64,000 nt of DNA from Flavobacterium akiainvivens (GCF_001278115.1 NZ_LIYD01000005.1:3490916-3554915), one strand, 5' to 3'; positions 8,354 to 17,169 are shown, counted from the first letter of the stretch. Program-made: numbers and translations. Notes: generated by a model from the sequence alone, not told the origin.

Positions 8354-8944
8354 ATGTTTACAGGAATTATTGAAACGGCCGCTACCATAAAGCAAATAGT
8401 TAAAGACAACGACAACATACACTACACCCTTACAAGCCCTATTACCCACGAACTTAAGATAGACCAGAGCCTTGCGCACGATGGTGTATGCCTTACCGTA
8501 GTGGCTATAGATGCCGAAAGCTATACCGTAACCGCCATTAAGGAAACCCTTGAAAAAACCAACCTTAAGGGCTGGGCCGAAGGCGGCACCGTAAACCTGG
8601 AGCGCGCCATGAAGCTGGGCGACAGGCTCGACGGGCACATTGTACAGGGCCACGTAGACCAGACCGGCATATGCGTAAGTGTAGAAGAAGCCGGCGGCAG
8701 CTGGTATTTTACCTTTGAATATGAAGCAGGCCCGGGCAACATTACCATAGAAAAAGGTTCTATATGCGTTAACGGTGTGAGCCTTACCGTAGTAAACTCT
8801 CAGGATAACCGCTTTAGCGTAGCTATTATACCGTATACTTTTGAGCATACTAACTTTAACGCCATTAAAGCCGGTACTACCGTAAACCTTGAGTTTGATG
8901 TAGTGGGCAAGTATGTAGCACGCCTGCACGCGCTAAGGGCATAA
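8354..8944 (+). CDS. ribE: Riboflavin synthase alpha chain
   Basis: 196 residues. It dismutates two molecules of 6,7-dimethyl-8-ribityllumazine to riboflavin. Two lumazine-binding repeats are visible: the first starts MFTGIIETAATI and includes GHIVQGHVDQTG; the second includes GSICVNGVSLTVV and FEHTNFNAIKAG. Divergent from pdxA. It ends one base before the convergent peroxidase gene, so the two transcripts must overlap or terminate inside each other. The alternative symbol ribC is used in some species. Confidence 0.96.
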   Translation: MFTGIIETAATIKQIVKDNDNIHYTLTSPITHELKIDQSLAHDGVCLTVVAIDAESYTVTAIKETLEKTNLKGWAEGGTVNLERAMKLGDRLDGHIVQGHVDQTGICVSVEEAGGSWYFTFEYEAGPGNITIEKGSICVNGVSLTVVNSQDNRFSVAIIPYTFEHTNFNAIKAGTTVNLEFDVVGKYVARLHALRA

Positions 8945-10126
8945 TTAAAGGTGCTGGTTGATAAACGGGTCTGTCCAGCGGGGGTCGCTAAAAATGGCCG
9001 GGTCTGTCAGGGTGTTTAAAAACAGCAGCAGCGCCACCTTGTCTTCCTGGCTAAGGTGCAGCTGGCGCGGCTGCCCGTTTGTATCTTTAAGGAAAGGCGA
9101 TAGCTGCGGGTGGTTTTGCACACCGCTGTCATAAAAGTCAATAACCTCCATAAGCGTATGGAAACGCCCGTCGTGCATATACGGCCCGGTAAGCTGTATG
9201 TTGCGCAGGGTGGGTATTTTAAAGGCGCCTTTCATGTTTATATTGTTGGGGTAGTGCTCAAACGCACCCTGGTCTGCCGCTGTATTAAGGTCGAGCCCAT
9301 TGTTTATGGGGCCTGAGTTGGGGCTTACAAAAGCCTCGGTAGTATGGCAGCCGTAGCAGGCCAGGCCACCTTCGCTAAAAGGCTTCAGGAACAGGAACTT
9401 GCCCCGGTTTTCCTGCGCGCTGAAGTTAGGGAAATCATCGGCCATATTCGCCACCTGAACCCTTCCCCGGTCATACTTGGCATCATACGTAACCATACTC
9501 CTTATAAATTGCGAGAGCGCATCGGCAATCCTTATATTGCTTATATGGCTGTCGCCAAAGGCATCCTTAAACAGTTTGGCATAATACGGTTCTGCCGCTA
9601 CACGCAGGCTTATCTGGTCAAGGGTAAGCCCCATTTCCTTTACATCTACTATGGGTAAAAGCGCCTGGTCTTCAAGGGTATTGGCCCTTTCATCATAAAA
9701 AAAGTGCCCGCGTTTATAAAAGCGGCTGTTAACCAGCGTCATACTGTTGCGGCGTGTAGACTCGCCATACAGCCCGGTGCTAAACGCCCCGTTGTCGGCA
9801 TAGGCCCTTTCGGTGCGGTGGCAGGAACCACAGGCGGTTGTGCGGTTTAGGCTCAGGTTTACATCATAAAACAGCACACGGCCCAGGGTAGCGCCATAAT
9901 CAGTAATGGGGTTGTTATCGGGTGTGTTGTCTGTGCCGTTTATAGCGCTGGGCAAGAAGCCGTTATCGTTTGTGGTAAAGTAGCCCGGCAGGTTGAGGCT
10001 GTAATTATAAGGCGTTTGGGGCAGGTTAAGCAGGTATTCATAGCCGCTTTCGGTAACGGGGGTGTATTCCTTCTCGTCTGAACACGATACAAGCAGCGGC
10101 AACAATAGCCATAAATACCTAAGCAT
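8945..10126 (-). CDS. Di-haem cytochrome c peroxidase, lipoprotein
   Basis: 393 residues. The N-terminus MLRYLWLLLPLLVSC has a lipobox with Cys15, so the protein is probably anchored in the envelope. Two haem c sites are present: CGSCH (99-103) and CYGCH (257-261), the layout of the MauG/CcpA family. Members reduce hydrogen peroxide with electrons from small cytochromes, or oxidise protein substrates. Conserved surroundings include LGRVLFYDVNLSLNRT and PTLRNIQLTGPYMHDGRF. Alone on its strand and convergent with ribE. Peroxide detoxification is the most likely role; the MauG-like alternative cannot be excluded. Confidence 0.93.
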   Translation of the reverse strand: MLRYLWLLLPLLVSCSDEKEYTPVTESGYEYLLNLPQTPYNYSLNLPGYFTTNDNGFLPSAINGTDNTPDNNPITDYGATLGRVLFYDVNLSLNRTTACGSCHRTERAYADNGAFSTGLYGESTRRNSMTLVNSRFYKRGHFFYDERANTLEDQALLPIVDVKEMGLTLDQISLRVAAEPYYAKLFKDAFGDSHISNIRIADALSQFIRSMVTYDAKYDRGRVQVANMADDFPNFSAQENRGKFLFLKPFSEGGLACYGCHTTEAFVSPNSGPINNGLDLNTAADQGAFEHYPNNINMKGAFKIPTLRNIQLTGPYMHDGRFHTLMEVIDFYDSGVQNHPQLSPFLKDTNGQPRQLHLSQEDKVALLLFLNTLTDPAIFSDPRWTDPFINQHL

Positions 10127-10248
10127 AAGAGGGTTGATTGATGATTGGGGGTAAAAGTAATGCTTCTGTTTGAAGCTGTAGCTGATTAAGAAAAATTTAA
10201 CGTATGGTTGGCGTCACTACAGTGCAATTCTGAAGAGTACACCATTTT

Positions 10249-10274
10249 TTGGCCGGGGTGTAGCCTTAACTTTG
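10249..10274 (+). promoter_or_regulatory. Promoter of the SDR gene at 10302
   Basis: A T run ending TTG (10249-10251), a 15 bp spacer, then TAACTTTG (10267-10274). The core TAACTTTGTAGTAT recurs exactly before the other SDR gene at 44265. The spacer is shorter than usual. Confidence 0.45.
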
Positions 10275-10301
10275 TAGTATAATTTTAAAAACCAATACAT
10301 T

Positions 10302-11060
10302 ATGTCAGTAAATATAGCCCTTGTAACCGGCGGGAGCCGCGGGTTGGGCAAAAACATGGCGCTTGCCATAGCTAAAAAAGGCCTTAACGTTATTATTACC
10401 TACAACAGCCAAAAGGCTGAGGCTGATGCCGTTGTGGCTGAAATCGAATCCCTGGGCCAAAAAGCCGCCGCCCTGCAGCTTAATGTGGGCGATGCCACTA
10501 CCTTTGATGCTTTCTATCAGCAGGTTAGCAGTGTTTTGAAAGAGGTGTTTAATGCCGATAAATTCGACTACCTGGTTAACAACGCAGGCATTGGCATACA
10601 TGCTTCTTTTGCCGAAACTACTATAGAACAGTTTGATAATCTGGTAGATATACATTTTAAAGGGGGCTTTTTTATGACCCAGAAAGCACTGCCACTGCTT
10701 AACAACGGCGGGGGCATCATAAACATCTCTACAGGGCTGGCACGCTTTAGTACCCCTGGCTATGCGGCCTATGCCAGCATGAAGGGCGCGCTGGAAACCC
10801 TTACCAAGTACCAGGCTAAAGAGTTGGGCGCTAATGGTATACGTGTAAATATTGTAGCCCCGGGCGCTATTGAGACCGATTTTGGTGGTGGCGTGGTGCG
10901 CGATAACGATCAGGTTAACAGCTTTATAGCTTCACAAACTGCCCTGGGCCGTGTGGGCCTGCCTGACGATATTGGCGGGGTAGTGGCCTTTTTATGCACC
11001 GATGATGCCCGGTGGATTACCGCCCAGCGCATAGAAGTATCCGGGGGTATGTTCCTGTAA
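10302..11060 (+). CDS. Short-chain dehydrogenase/reductase
   Basis: 252 residues, classical SDR length. Rossmann NAD(P) motif TGGSRGLG (residues 9-16), NNAGIG in the middle, active-site Ser in INISTGLA, and catalytic YxxxK as YASMK. The C-terminal VAPGAIETDFGGG and a closing VSGGMFL follow the FabG-like pattern. The substrate cannot be read from sequence. It stands alone between two minus-strand genes and has its own terminator. Its promoter core and its 3' flank are shared with the second SDR gene (44265-44993), which suggests a common origin or control of these non-coding parts. Confidence 0.92.
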   Translation: MSVNIALVTGGSRGLGKNMALAIAKKGLNVIITYNSQKAEADAVVAEIESLGQKAAALQLNVGDATTFDAFYQQVSSVLKEVFNADKFDYLVNNAGIGIHASFAETTIEQFDNLVDIHFKGGFFMTQKALPLLNNGGGIINISTGLARFSTPGYAAYASMKGALETLTKYQAKELGANGIRVNIVAPGAIETDFGGGVVRDNDQVNSFIASQTALGRVGLPDDIGGVVAFLCTDDARWITAQRIEVSGGMFL

Positions 11061-11067
11061 AAAGGGG

Positions 11068-11086
11068 TTAATATTTCACTTTCGGA
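11068..11086 (+). repeat. 19-bp motif shared with 45057-45075
   Basis: TTAATATTTCACTTTCGGA occurs here just after the SDR stop and again, inverted, at 45057-45075 after the other SDR gene. An exact 19-bp match in two non-coding sites is unlikely by chance. Confidence 0.6.
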
Positions 11087-11105
11087 CTTTGAAATTCAAT
11101 ATAAG

Positions 11106-11130
11106 CGGCTCCATTTTGGGGCCGTTTTTT
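11106..11130 (+). terminator. Terminator of the SDR gene
   Basis: Hairpin CGGCTCC-attt-tGGGGCCG followed by six T, 45 bp after the SDR stop. It abuts the stop codon of the convergent gene at 11129. Confidence 0.7.
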
Positions 11131-11677
11131 ATTGCAGTGGTTTTTGGGCAATACTGTTCCATTTTTTACCGTCGTGTTCCAGTAAAAAAACCTCGTTTAC
11201 TTCAAATTCGGCATGGTAGTTTTTTGATTCAAATTCGGCCCATGCTTTTTCAAACATCTCAAAACTCAGGTCGCGGTACCCAATGGTCATGTGCGGGCTA
11301 AATTGTTCCTCTGTGGGCTGAAGTGCCACCTCGGGGAAGGTGTGTTTAAAGCTTGCCGTGATTTCGCCTTGCAGGGCCGTTAAATGTGCCGAGGCTACCG
11401 GCTTTACATAAATCACGGGGTTGTGTTTGTTGGCAAAGGCGCCAAAACCGTCAAGGGTTTGTAAAAAAGGGGTGGTTTTAAGGTTTAGGTGTTCAAACCA
11501 CCCCACTACTTTGTCCTGTAAAGCAGTAAAAGGAGCTTTTAATGTTATATGGGGCATTACCCTAAGGGCTTTGCGGCTGTTGTAGTGCAGGGCCATGTGT
11601 TCTTTAAGGGCAGTAACTTCCCCGGCGGTTTTGCCATTTGGTATTATAGCTAAAAAATACAGGTTTTGGCTTTGCAT
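11129..11677 (-). CDS. 2'-5' RNA ligase / 2H phosphoesterase-family protein
   Basis: 182 residues from ATG 11677. Two HxT motifs define the 2H phosphoesterase fold: MPHITLKAPF in the N-terminal half and FSPHMTIGYR in the C-terminal half, the catalytic His pair. Family members hydrolyse or form 2'-5' or cyclic phosphodiester bonds in RNA or nucleotides; the substrate here is unknown. A longer frame starts at 11704, but its extra residues (MFIFCTYNN) do not fit the family and MQSQNLYFLAI does. Single gene between an SDR and an unrecognised gene. Confidence 0.85.
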   Translation of the reverse strand: MQSQNLYFLAIIPNGKTAGEVTALKEHMALHYNSRKALRVMPHITLKAPFTALQDKVVGWFEHLNLKTTPFLQTLDGFGAFANKHNPVIYVKPVASAHLTALQGEITASFKHTFPEVALQPTEEQFSPHMTIGYRDLSFEMFEKAWAEFESKNYHAEFEVNEVFLLEHDGKKWNSIAQKPLQ

Positions 11678-11792
11678 ATTGTTATAAGTGCAAAAAATAA
11701 ACAATAATTACCGCTGGGCTCGGCGATGGTTAAAATGCCGGTAAGGATTACAGCCGGGGTGGGTTACTACAAAAATAAAAGAACGTGATAAA

Positions 11793-12122
11793 CTATGCTT
11801 GTATTATCTTTATAACATGAATGTACTCGGGCTTTAAAAGCAGCGTGTATATGTTTTTCCTGAAAAATCCGTGTACGGTAAGGGTAACTTCATTACCTTC
11901 GCTGCTTTCCGGCAACGGAATACGGGTGTTTAGTATATCTTCGTTGTTAAAGGTATACCACAGTGCATTGCGAAAACGGTACTTAATTACGCGTTCGCTT
12001 CCTGCCGGTGCTGCATATTCTATATACAGCATTTTTATCTTTTTGCTGCGCCTGGGCGCTACTTCCAACATACGTTTTGTAACGTGGTACTGAAAGTTTA
12101 GCCAGTTGGTAATCCCTGCCAT
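11793..12122 (-). CDS. Unrecognised small basic protein
   Basis: 109 residues, no signal peptide or membrane segment. The N-terminal half is basic (RMLEVAPRRSKKIKML); the C-terminal half alternates hydrophobic and charged residues as in beta-strands (VTLTVHGFFRKNIYTLLLKPEYIHVI). Reading frame and composition look genuine. No family recognised and no operon partner: the next gene upstream is divergent (12385). A cytoplasmic protein of unknown function. Confidence 0.6.
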   Translation of the reverse strand: MAGITNWLNFQYHVTKRMLEVAPRRSKKIKMLYIEYAAPAGSERVIKYRFRNALWYTFNNEDILNTRIPLPESSEGNEVTLTVHGFFRKNIYTLLLKPEYIHVIKIIQA

Positions 12123-12231
12123 TTTTATAGTTTTTTTAGTTGAGCCAATAAAAATGAGGAGAGAGTATTGACGTTTTTTTGGTACGGCTAAAGTACTCTT
12201 TTTAGCTACGTTACAAACCTATCCATAACCC

Positions 12232-12295
12232 GTCTATGCGTTTGTCTATGTTTTGTCTATGCATTTTATCGATAAAACCATTTCTAAAACGTTTT
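12232..12295. promoter_or_regulatory. Candidate regulatory sites before the AsmA-like gene
   Basis: GTCTATG occurs three times (12232, 12244, 12255) at 11-12 bp spacing, followed by a perfect 14-bp palindrome TTTTATCGATAAAA (12264-12277) and AAAACGTTTT (12286-12295). The roughly one-helical-turn phasing suggests protein binding. No regulator is known. Confidence 0.35.
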
Positions 12296-12384
12296 CGTAA
12301 ATTAGGGGCTAATACAGATTTAACATAGCCTAAACGCAATATGGCCCGGCGCTTTTGTAATTTTAAACATCACGTTACTTTTTT

Positions 12385-14844
12385 ATGGCACTACCCACCC
12401 AAAATAACCCCGAAAACCCGGCACCACCCCGCAAAAAATGGAAACGCATTGCCCTGCGCATATTCCTGTTTTTGGTTATACTGGTAGTGGCAGGCTACAC
12501 CGGCCTGGCCTGGTACATGCACACCCATAAGGAGGAAGTACTGGCATCGCTTACCAAAAACCTTAACGAGGGCATTACCGGAAACCTCTCCATAGGCGAT
12601 ATGGAAACCACATTCCTGGGGGGCTTTCCCGGCGTATCGGTAGAGTTGCAAAATGTAGTATTGCGCGATAGTTTGTACAATACCCACAAGCGCACGCTGC
12701 TTACCGCCGGCAATGCACAGGTTAGCCTCAACGTACTGGCGCTGCTGCGCGGCACGGTGCAAATTAAAAAAGTGGGCATAAGTAATGCCGCCATTTATAT
12801 ATATGTGTCGCCAGACGGATACAGCAATACCGCCGTTTTTAAGAAGAAACCCAAACAGCCCGATGGCAGCGGCGGGGGCAGCAGCCTGCCCGAGCTCCGC
12901 AAATTTAGCCTCGATAACGTAAGCTTTACTGCCGATAACCAAATGAGGAATAAGCTCTACAAGTTTAAGGTGCACAGCCTTAAAGGGGCACTCAACTATA
13001 CATCTACAGGATTTAAGGCAGATGTAGGCTTGCAGGCATTGGCCGAAAGCATGGCCTTTAACACCACCCGAGGCACTTTTATGGGCAATAAAGAACTCGA
13101 CGGTACTTTTGATATTACCTATAATGAAGAAGAGGGCGTACTGGATTTTGCCCCTGAAAAGCTTATGATAGGCAAGGAAAAGTTTATAATAAGTGCGCGC
13201 CTGGGGGTAGGGGCCAACTCTAAATTCCGTATTAATATTGAAAATGACAATATTTTATGGAAAGACGCCGCCTACCTGCTGTCTAAAAACATTACCGATA
13301 AGCTCATGATGTTCGACATCAAAAAGCCTATTGCTGTTACCTGCCTGCTCGATGGCGACTTTAACAGCAGCGATGACCCGCTTATAGATGTGCACGCCAC
13401 GGTTGAAGACAACGTGCTGGTTACCCCCGGCGGGGATGTTACGCACTGTAATTTTAACGGGCACTTTATTAACGAACACGTTAAGGATAAGGGCTATACC
13501 GATGCCAATTCGGCCATAACGCTTACTAATTTTACCGGCGAATATTTTGAGCTGCCTTTTACCATTAAAAAAGCAGCCATCCTTAACCTTGACAAGCCCA
13601 TTGCCACCGGCGATTTCTCATCATCCTTTAAAATGGACCGCCTTAAAAACCTGGTTGACGACAACCTGCTGAAATTTGGTAAAGGCACGGCCGACCTGAA
13701 GCTTACCTTTCGGGCAGATGTGGTTAACTACCGCCTGGCCAAGCCGCTGGTAAACGGTAAAATTGCCATTAAAGATGCCACGGTTACCTACGTGCCGCGA
13801 AAGCTACAGTTTAAAGATGTATCGGTAGGGCTTAACTTTACTAAAGACGACCTTTTTATAAGCGAGATAGAGCTGAAAACAGGCAAGAGCACCGTTAAAA
13901 TGGAGGGTAGTGTTAAAAACTTCCTCAACCTGTATTACACTAACCCTGATAAGGTGGTGTTGGAGTGGAATATGTACAGCCCGCAGCTTCACGTGGGCGA
14001 GTTTATGGCATTCCTGGGCAGCCGCCAAAAGGCCAAGCGCAACATACCTAAAAGCAACAAGGGCAATTTTACCGATGGGCTCGACCTGCTGTTTGAAAAA
14101 GCCAATTTTGATATGCGCATGAAGGTAGACAAGCTGTACTACAACAGCTTTTACGCTACCGATGCCCGCGCTATAATACTGCTGCTCAACAACAGCGTGC
14201 AGGTTAAAAAGCTGGGGCTTAACCACGCCGGCGGCACGGTGCAGCTTACCGGCACCATGCAGCAGGGCAACACCAACCGCTACAGTATTAATGCCAATAT
14301 AAACAACGTAAACGTGAGCCGCTTTTTTGCCGCGTTCGATAATTTTGGGCTCGATAAGCTACAGTCAGATAACCTTAAGGGCTACTTTTCGAGCCAGGCA
14401 AATGTATCGGGCTATATAAACAGCAGCGGCGGGCTGGTGCCAAAGAGTATGGATGGCCGCGTTACCTTTAACCTTAAAAAAGGAAAGCTGCTCAATTTTG
14501 AGCCGGTGGTAGATGTGGGCAAATTTGCATTCCCCTTTCGCGATGTGCGCAATATTGAGTTTTATGACCTTAAGGGTACGCTTGATGTTAAGGGCGAAAA
14601 GGTAAAAATACACCCCATGCAAATAAGCAGCAGCGTGCTTAATATGGATGTGGAAGGCACCTACAGCTTTGGTCGCGGTACCGAAATTTACATAGACGTA
14701 CCCCTGCGCAACCCCAAAAAAGACCGTAAAATTACTGATAAGGAAGAACTTGCCAAACGCCGCAACCGCGGCATAGTAGTGCACCTTAACGCCAAAGACG
14801 GCGATGATGGCAAGGTAAAAGTAAAACTGGGCGGGAAAGGATAG
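12385..14844 (+). CDS. AsmA-family envelope protein
   Basis: 819 residues. A short Pro-rich cytoplasmic head with basic residues (RKKWKRIALR) precedes one membrane segment (about 24-46, FLFLVILVVAGYTGLAWYM). A very long beta-rich periplasmic part follows, with AsmA-type features such as NLSIGDMETTFLGGFPGV near the N-terminus and a C-terminal AsmA_2-like region (GYFSSQANVSGYINSSGG onwards). AsmA-like proteins are now seen as bridges that move phospholipid between inner and outer membranes, or that affect outer membrane assembly; that role is inferred here. Single gene with a long, motif-rich upstream region. The C-terminus is highly basic (Lys/Arg rich). Confidence 0.87.
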   Translation: MALPTQNNPENPAPPRKKWKRIALRIFLFLVILVVAGYTGLAWYMHTHKEEVLASLTKNLNEGITGNLSIGDMETTFLGGFPGVSVELQNVVLRDSLYNTHKRTLLTAGNAQVSLNVLALLRGTVQIKKVGISNAAIYIYVSPDGYSNTAVFKKKPKQPDGSGGGSSLPELRKFSLDNVSFTADNQMRNKLYKFKVHSLKGALNYTSTGFKADVGLQALAESMAFNTTRGTFMGNKELDGTFDITYNEEEGVLDFAPEKLMIGKEKFIISARLGVGANSKFRINIENDNILWKDAAYLLSKNITDKLMMFDIKKPIAVTCLLDGDFNSSDDPLIDVHATVEDNVLVTPGGDVTHCNFNGHFINEHVKDKGYTDANSAITLTNFTGEYFELPFTIKKAAILNLDKPIATGDFSSSFKMDRLKNLVDDNLLKFGKGTADLKLTFRADVVNYRLAKPLVNGKIAIKDATVTYVPRKLQFKDVSVGLNFTKDDLFISEIELKTGKSTVKMEGSVKNFLNLYYTNPDKVVLEWNMYSPQLHVGEFMAFLGSRQKAKRNIPKSNKGNFTDGLDLLFEKANFDMRMKVDKLYYNSFYATDARAIILLLNNSVQVKKLGLNHAGGTVQLTGTMQQGNTNRYSINANINNVNVSRFFAAFDNFGLDKLQSDNLKGYFSSQANVSGYINSSGGLVPKSMDGRVTFNLKKGKLLNFEPVVDVGKFAFPFRDVRNIEFYDLKGTLDVKGEKVKIHPMQISSSVLNMDVEGTYSFGRGTEIYIDVPLRNPKKDRKITDKEELAKRRNRGIVVHLNAKDGDDGKVKVKLGGKG

Positions 14845-14848
14845 TTTG

Positions 14849-15032
14849 CAGTCGCAGTCTCAGTTTTCAGATAGCAAACAGCTACTGCAAGGTCTTGAAG
14901 GCCTTGTAGGTATATAAGCACAGACTGAAAACTGCGACCCCGATAGTACGGATTTTTAATCCGCACCTTACTAAGCAATTAAGCACGGATTAAAAGTCAG
15001 CGCTATCGGCCTGAAAACTGAGACTGCGACTG
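14849..15032. repeat. 184-bp element bounded by a perfect 22-bp inverted repeat
   Basis: Arms 14849-14870 and 15011-15032 are exact reverse complements, built from 6- and 7-base words (CAGTCG, CAGTCT, CAGTTTT). A second, imperfect inverted pair lies inside (14939-14970 and 14981-15010; both carry TTTTAATCCG-like text). It fills the whole gap between convergent genes, starting 4 bp after one stop and ending 8 bp before the other. Confidence 0.75.
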
Positions 15033-15040
15033 AGCTAAAA

Positions 15041-15634
15041 TTAAAACGTATACCCTATCCTTATGTGTATATCAACACCCACATCGGTAGCGCTTTGTAT
15101 AAAATTATCATGGTTTATAACAAGAAGGTAGCCTAAACCTATACCCAGCTCATAATTAAAATTGCTTTTTGCAATGGCCCTCCGGATACCCCACTTCGGT
15201 ATGAACGTTATCTGGTCGGGCACATAAAGGTATGAAGGCACGTTGCCCAACACAAACAGGTCAGGGTAATATTCTACGGCAAGGGTTACAAAGCTTGCGC
15301 TGTTATTTTCGGTATGTTTGCCTTTGCGGGCGCGTTTTTCAATATTGTAATACCAGCGTGGCTCTACGCTAATGCTGGGCACCAGTGCCGTGCCGCTGCC
15401 ATCCCACCAGGTATCATAATACCACAAGTCAAGGCCTGCTTCGGTGCGCAGTGCCCAGCGGTTGCTAAGGCGCAGTTCGTTACTGGCCCAAAAGCCTATG
15501 GCACCGGTTTGCACGGTAAAAATTGATTTTTCCACCGTTCCGGCAGTATTTTCAGGGGTTGTGGTTTCGGGTTCCTGGGCAAAAGCATTGGCAAAAGCCA
15601 AAAGGCCCAGCAGCAGCGTAAGGGATTTTTTCAT
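15041..15634 (-). CDS. Small outer-membrane beta-barrel-like protein
   Basis: 197 residues. Signal peptide MKKSLTLLLGLLAFANAFAQ, then a Thr/Glu-rich linker, then alternating aromatic and polar residues typical of barrel strands (RLSNRWALRTEAGLDLWYYD, SISVEPRWYYNIEKRARKGK). It ends in an aromatic residue (HIRIGYTF), the usual outer-membrane insertion signal. No specific family recognised; similar small barrels are abundant in flavobacteria. Convergent with the AsmA-like gene across a 184-bp repeat element. Confidence 0.75.
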   Translation of the reverse strand: MKKSLTLLLGLLAFANAFAQEPETTTPENTAGTVEKSIFTVQTGAIGFWASNELRLSNRWALRTEAGLDLWYYDTWWDGSGTALVPSISVEPRWYYNIEKRARKGKHTENNSASFVTLAVEYYPDLFVLGNVPSYLYVPDQITFIPKWGIRRAIAKSNFNYELGIGLGYLLVINHDNFIQSATDVGVDIHIRIGYTF

Positions 15635-15664
15635 AAGGTGATTTGCGTTTCGGGCGTAAAACTA

Positions 15665-15698
15665 TAAAAAAACTCCCGAAGCAATGCCCCGGGAGTTT
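15665..15698 (-). terminator. Terminator after the C1 peptidase gene
   Basis: AAACTCCCG ... CGGGAGTTT stem (15670-15678 and 15690-15698) with an A run on the left, giving a U tract on the minus strand. It lies about 50 bp past the peptidase stop, after a heptad array. Confidence 0.7.
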
Positions 15699-15744
15699 GA
15701 TATTTGTATTTTGTATTTTGAAATTTGAAATTTGTTATTTCAAA
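15696..15744. repeat. Seven-unit array of 7-base words (TTTGNNN type)
   Basis: Seven consecutive units of exactly 7 bases, six starting TTTG and the last TTTC, fill 15696-15744 and stop 3 bp short of the peptidase stop codon (15748). There is no inverted partner; the array instead runs into the terminator hairpin. Confidence 0.75.
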
Positions 15745-15747
15745 AAC

Positions 15748-16950
15748 TTACTGCTTAATGTTCATTTTCTTGGCAAGGTCTTTTGGTATGCCGCCTTTGT
15801 TAAGCAATATGGCAGTAGACTTGTATTTTACAAAAGCCTTGGTCATGTACAGGTAGCCTTTATAGTCGTTTGTAGCACCCCAAGAGTTTTTAATAATGTA
15901 GTATTCTTTACCGTTCTGGTCTTTGCTAAGGCCCACAATGTGCATACCGTGGTCATCGGTAGTATTGTAGTTGTCAAACTCAGCCTGGCGCAGGTCTTCG
16001 GTAATTTGCATTTCGGCTTTAGGGCCTTTAAATATTTCCTCTTTTTCCTGCGGTGTCATAGCGGCAAACTCCTTTTCCGGCACATAAGCCACACCGTTTT
16101 TCCAGCTAAAGCCTTTCTCGCTCACGTCGCCGGCCCAGCCCACGGTATAACCGTTTTTAAGGGCGTTGTCTATAATATCGGTAAGGTCGTTCATCTTTAC
16201 GTTATACACCAGGTCAAGGCTCCAGTTATCCGGTACCATAAGCACAAACTGGCTGTAGTAAGGGTGGTCTTTAAACGATGATATTTCTACATAATCGTCA
16301 GGGTTAATGCCCACCACCTCTTTAGCAAAAGTTTGCGGGGTATATTTCTTGCCTTTCCACTCAAAGTTTTGAGGCACAGTGCCCAGGTAAGTATCTATAA
16401 TAGCCGTGTAAGCCTTTATCCAGTTAGGCGAAAGCTGTCCGTTAGGGTTTTTAACGGCGGCTTCAAGCACACCTTTAGCCATTTCCTGCATTTCGGCAAA
16501 CTTGTTGTTTGCAGTGCCATAGTTAAGGCCGGTGTACAGGCTTTGCGGTATAGCGCCATACTGGCGGAACATATTAATAACATCGTGCAGTGCACCGCCG
16601 TCGCCCAGGGTAATGGCACCGTGCATACGCACATAGTTCTTGCCTTTTTCTATATAAGCGTTGCGGGCCGTGTAAATTTGCGAAATTTCAACCGGCTGCT
16701 TGCCCAGGCGAATCATTTCGCTCTCCAGGAATGAGTTAGCCGAGTAGCTCCAGCACGTGCCGCTTGAGCCCTGGTTTTTTACCGGAGTGTTTTCAATATT
16801 AATAACATCAGTAAATACAAAAGAGTCTTTACTGTTAGCGCTTTGGTTTTTGCTAAGCGAATTTACCAGGTAATCCTGGGCTTGTGCTCCCTGAAAACCC
16901 GCTAATAAAAGCGAGGCGGCTACATAGGGGCGTAGTGAAAAATGTGCCAT
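15748..16950 (-). CDS. Exported C1-family cysteine peptidase (bleomycin hydrolase-like)
   Basis: 400 residues. The N-terminus (RPYVAASLLLAGFQGAQAQ) is a signal peptide, so the enzyme acts outside the cytoplasm. Papain-fold catalytic residues are visible: Gln60 and Cys66 in NQGSSGTCWSYSANS, His337 in DDHGMHIVGL, and Asn355 in IIKNSWGATND. The inserts and MHIVG context are closer to PepC/bleomycin hydrolase than to papain. It probably cleaves peptides in the periplasm. Classical PepC/BLMH is cytoplasmic and ends at a self-trimming C-terminus; here the C-terminus is a Lys-rich tail (KKMNIKQ). Own terminator downstream; no operon. Confidence 0.92.
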   Translation of the reverse strand: MAHFSLRPYVAASLLLAGFQGAQAQDYLVNSLSKNQSANSKDSFVFTDVINIENTPVKNQGSSGTCWSYSANSFLESEMIRLGKQPVEISQIYTARNAYIEKGKNYVRMHGAITLGDGGALHDVINMFRQYGAIPQSLYTGLNYGTANNKFAEMQEMAKGVLEAAVKNPNGQLSPNWIKAYTAIIDTYLGTVPQNFEWKGKKYTPQTFAKEVVGINPDDYVEISSFKDHPYYSQFVLMVPDNWSLDLVYNVKMNDLTDIIDNALKNGYTVGWAGDVSEKGFSWKNGVAYVPEKEFAAMTPQEKEEIFKGPKAEMQITEDLRQAEFDNYNTTDDHGMHIVGLSKDQNGKEYYIIKNSWGATNDYKGYLYMTKAFVKYKSTAILLNKGGIPKDLAKKMNIKQ

Positions 16951-17049
16951 AAAATTGAGTTTAGTTAGCGTTTCGACGCTGCTAAATTAAGTAAAATTTA
17001 TAAATAGTTAAGAATTTGTGAAAATTCTGTAACTGGTTTGGTTGAAGAA

Positions 17050-17163
17050 GTTGGGAGTTGAGGGTTGTTTTTACAGTTTATGATGAGCATATCTCCATAT
17101 ATTGCAATTGTATTCAAAACAACAAATAGCAAACAACTTTAAAAACAACCCCCAACTCCCAAC
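17050..17163. repeat. Heptad-word inverted repeat after the S9 peptidase gene
   Basis: Arms 17050-17073 and 17140-17163 pair at 23 of 24 positions across a 66-bp interior. The left arm has GTTGNNN units of 7. The right arm has four 7-base CAACNNN units (17146-17173), the last of which contains the stop codon of the peptidase gene. Confidence 0.8.
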
Positions 17164-17169
17164 CATCAA

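Noticed and set aside
8222..8929. 235-residue minus-strand frame over ribE
   Set aside because: Shadow of ribE; the opposite strand is clearly riboflavin synthase.
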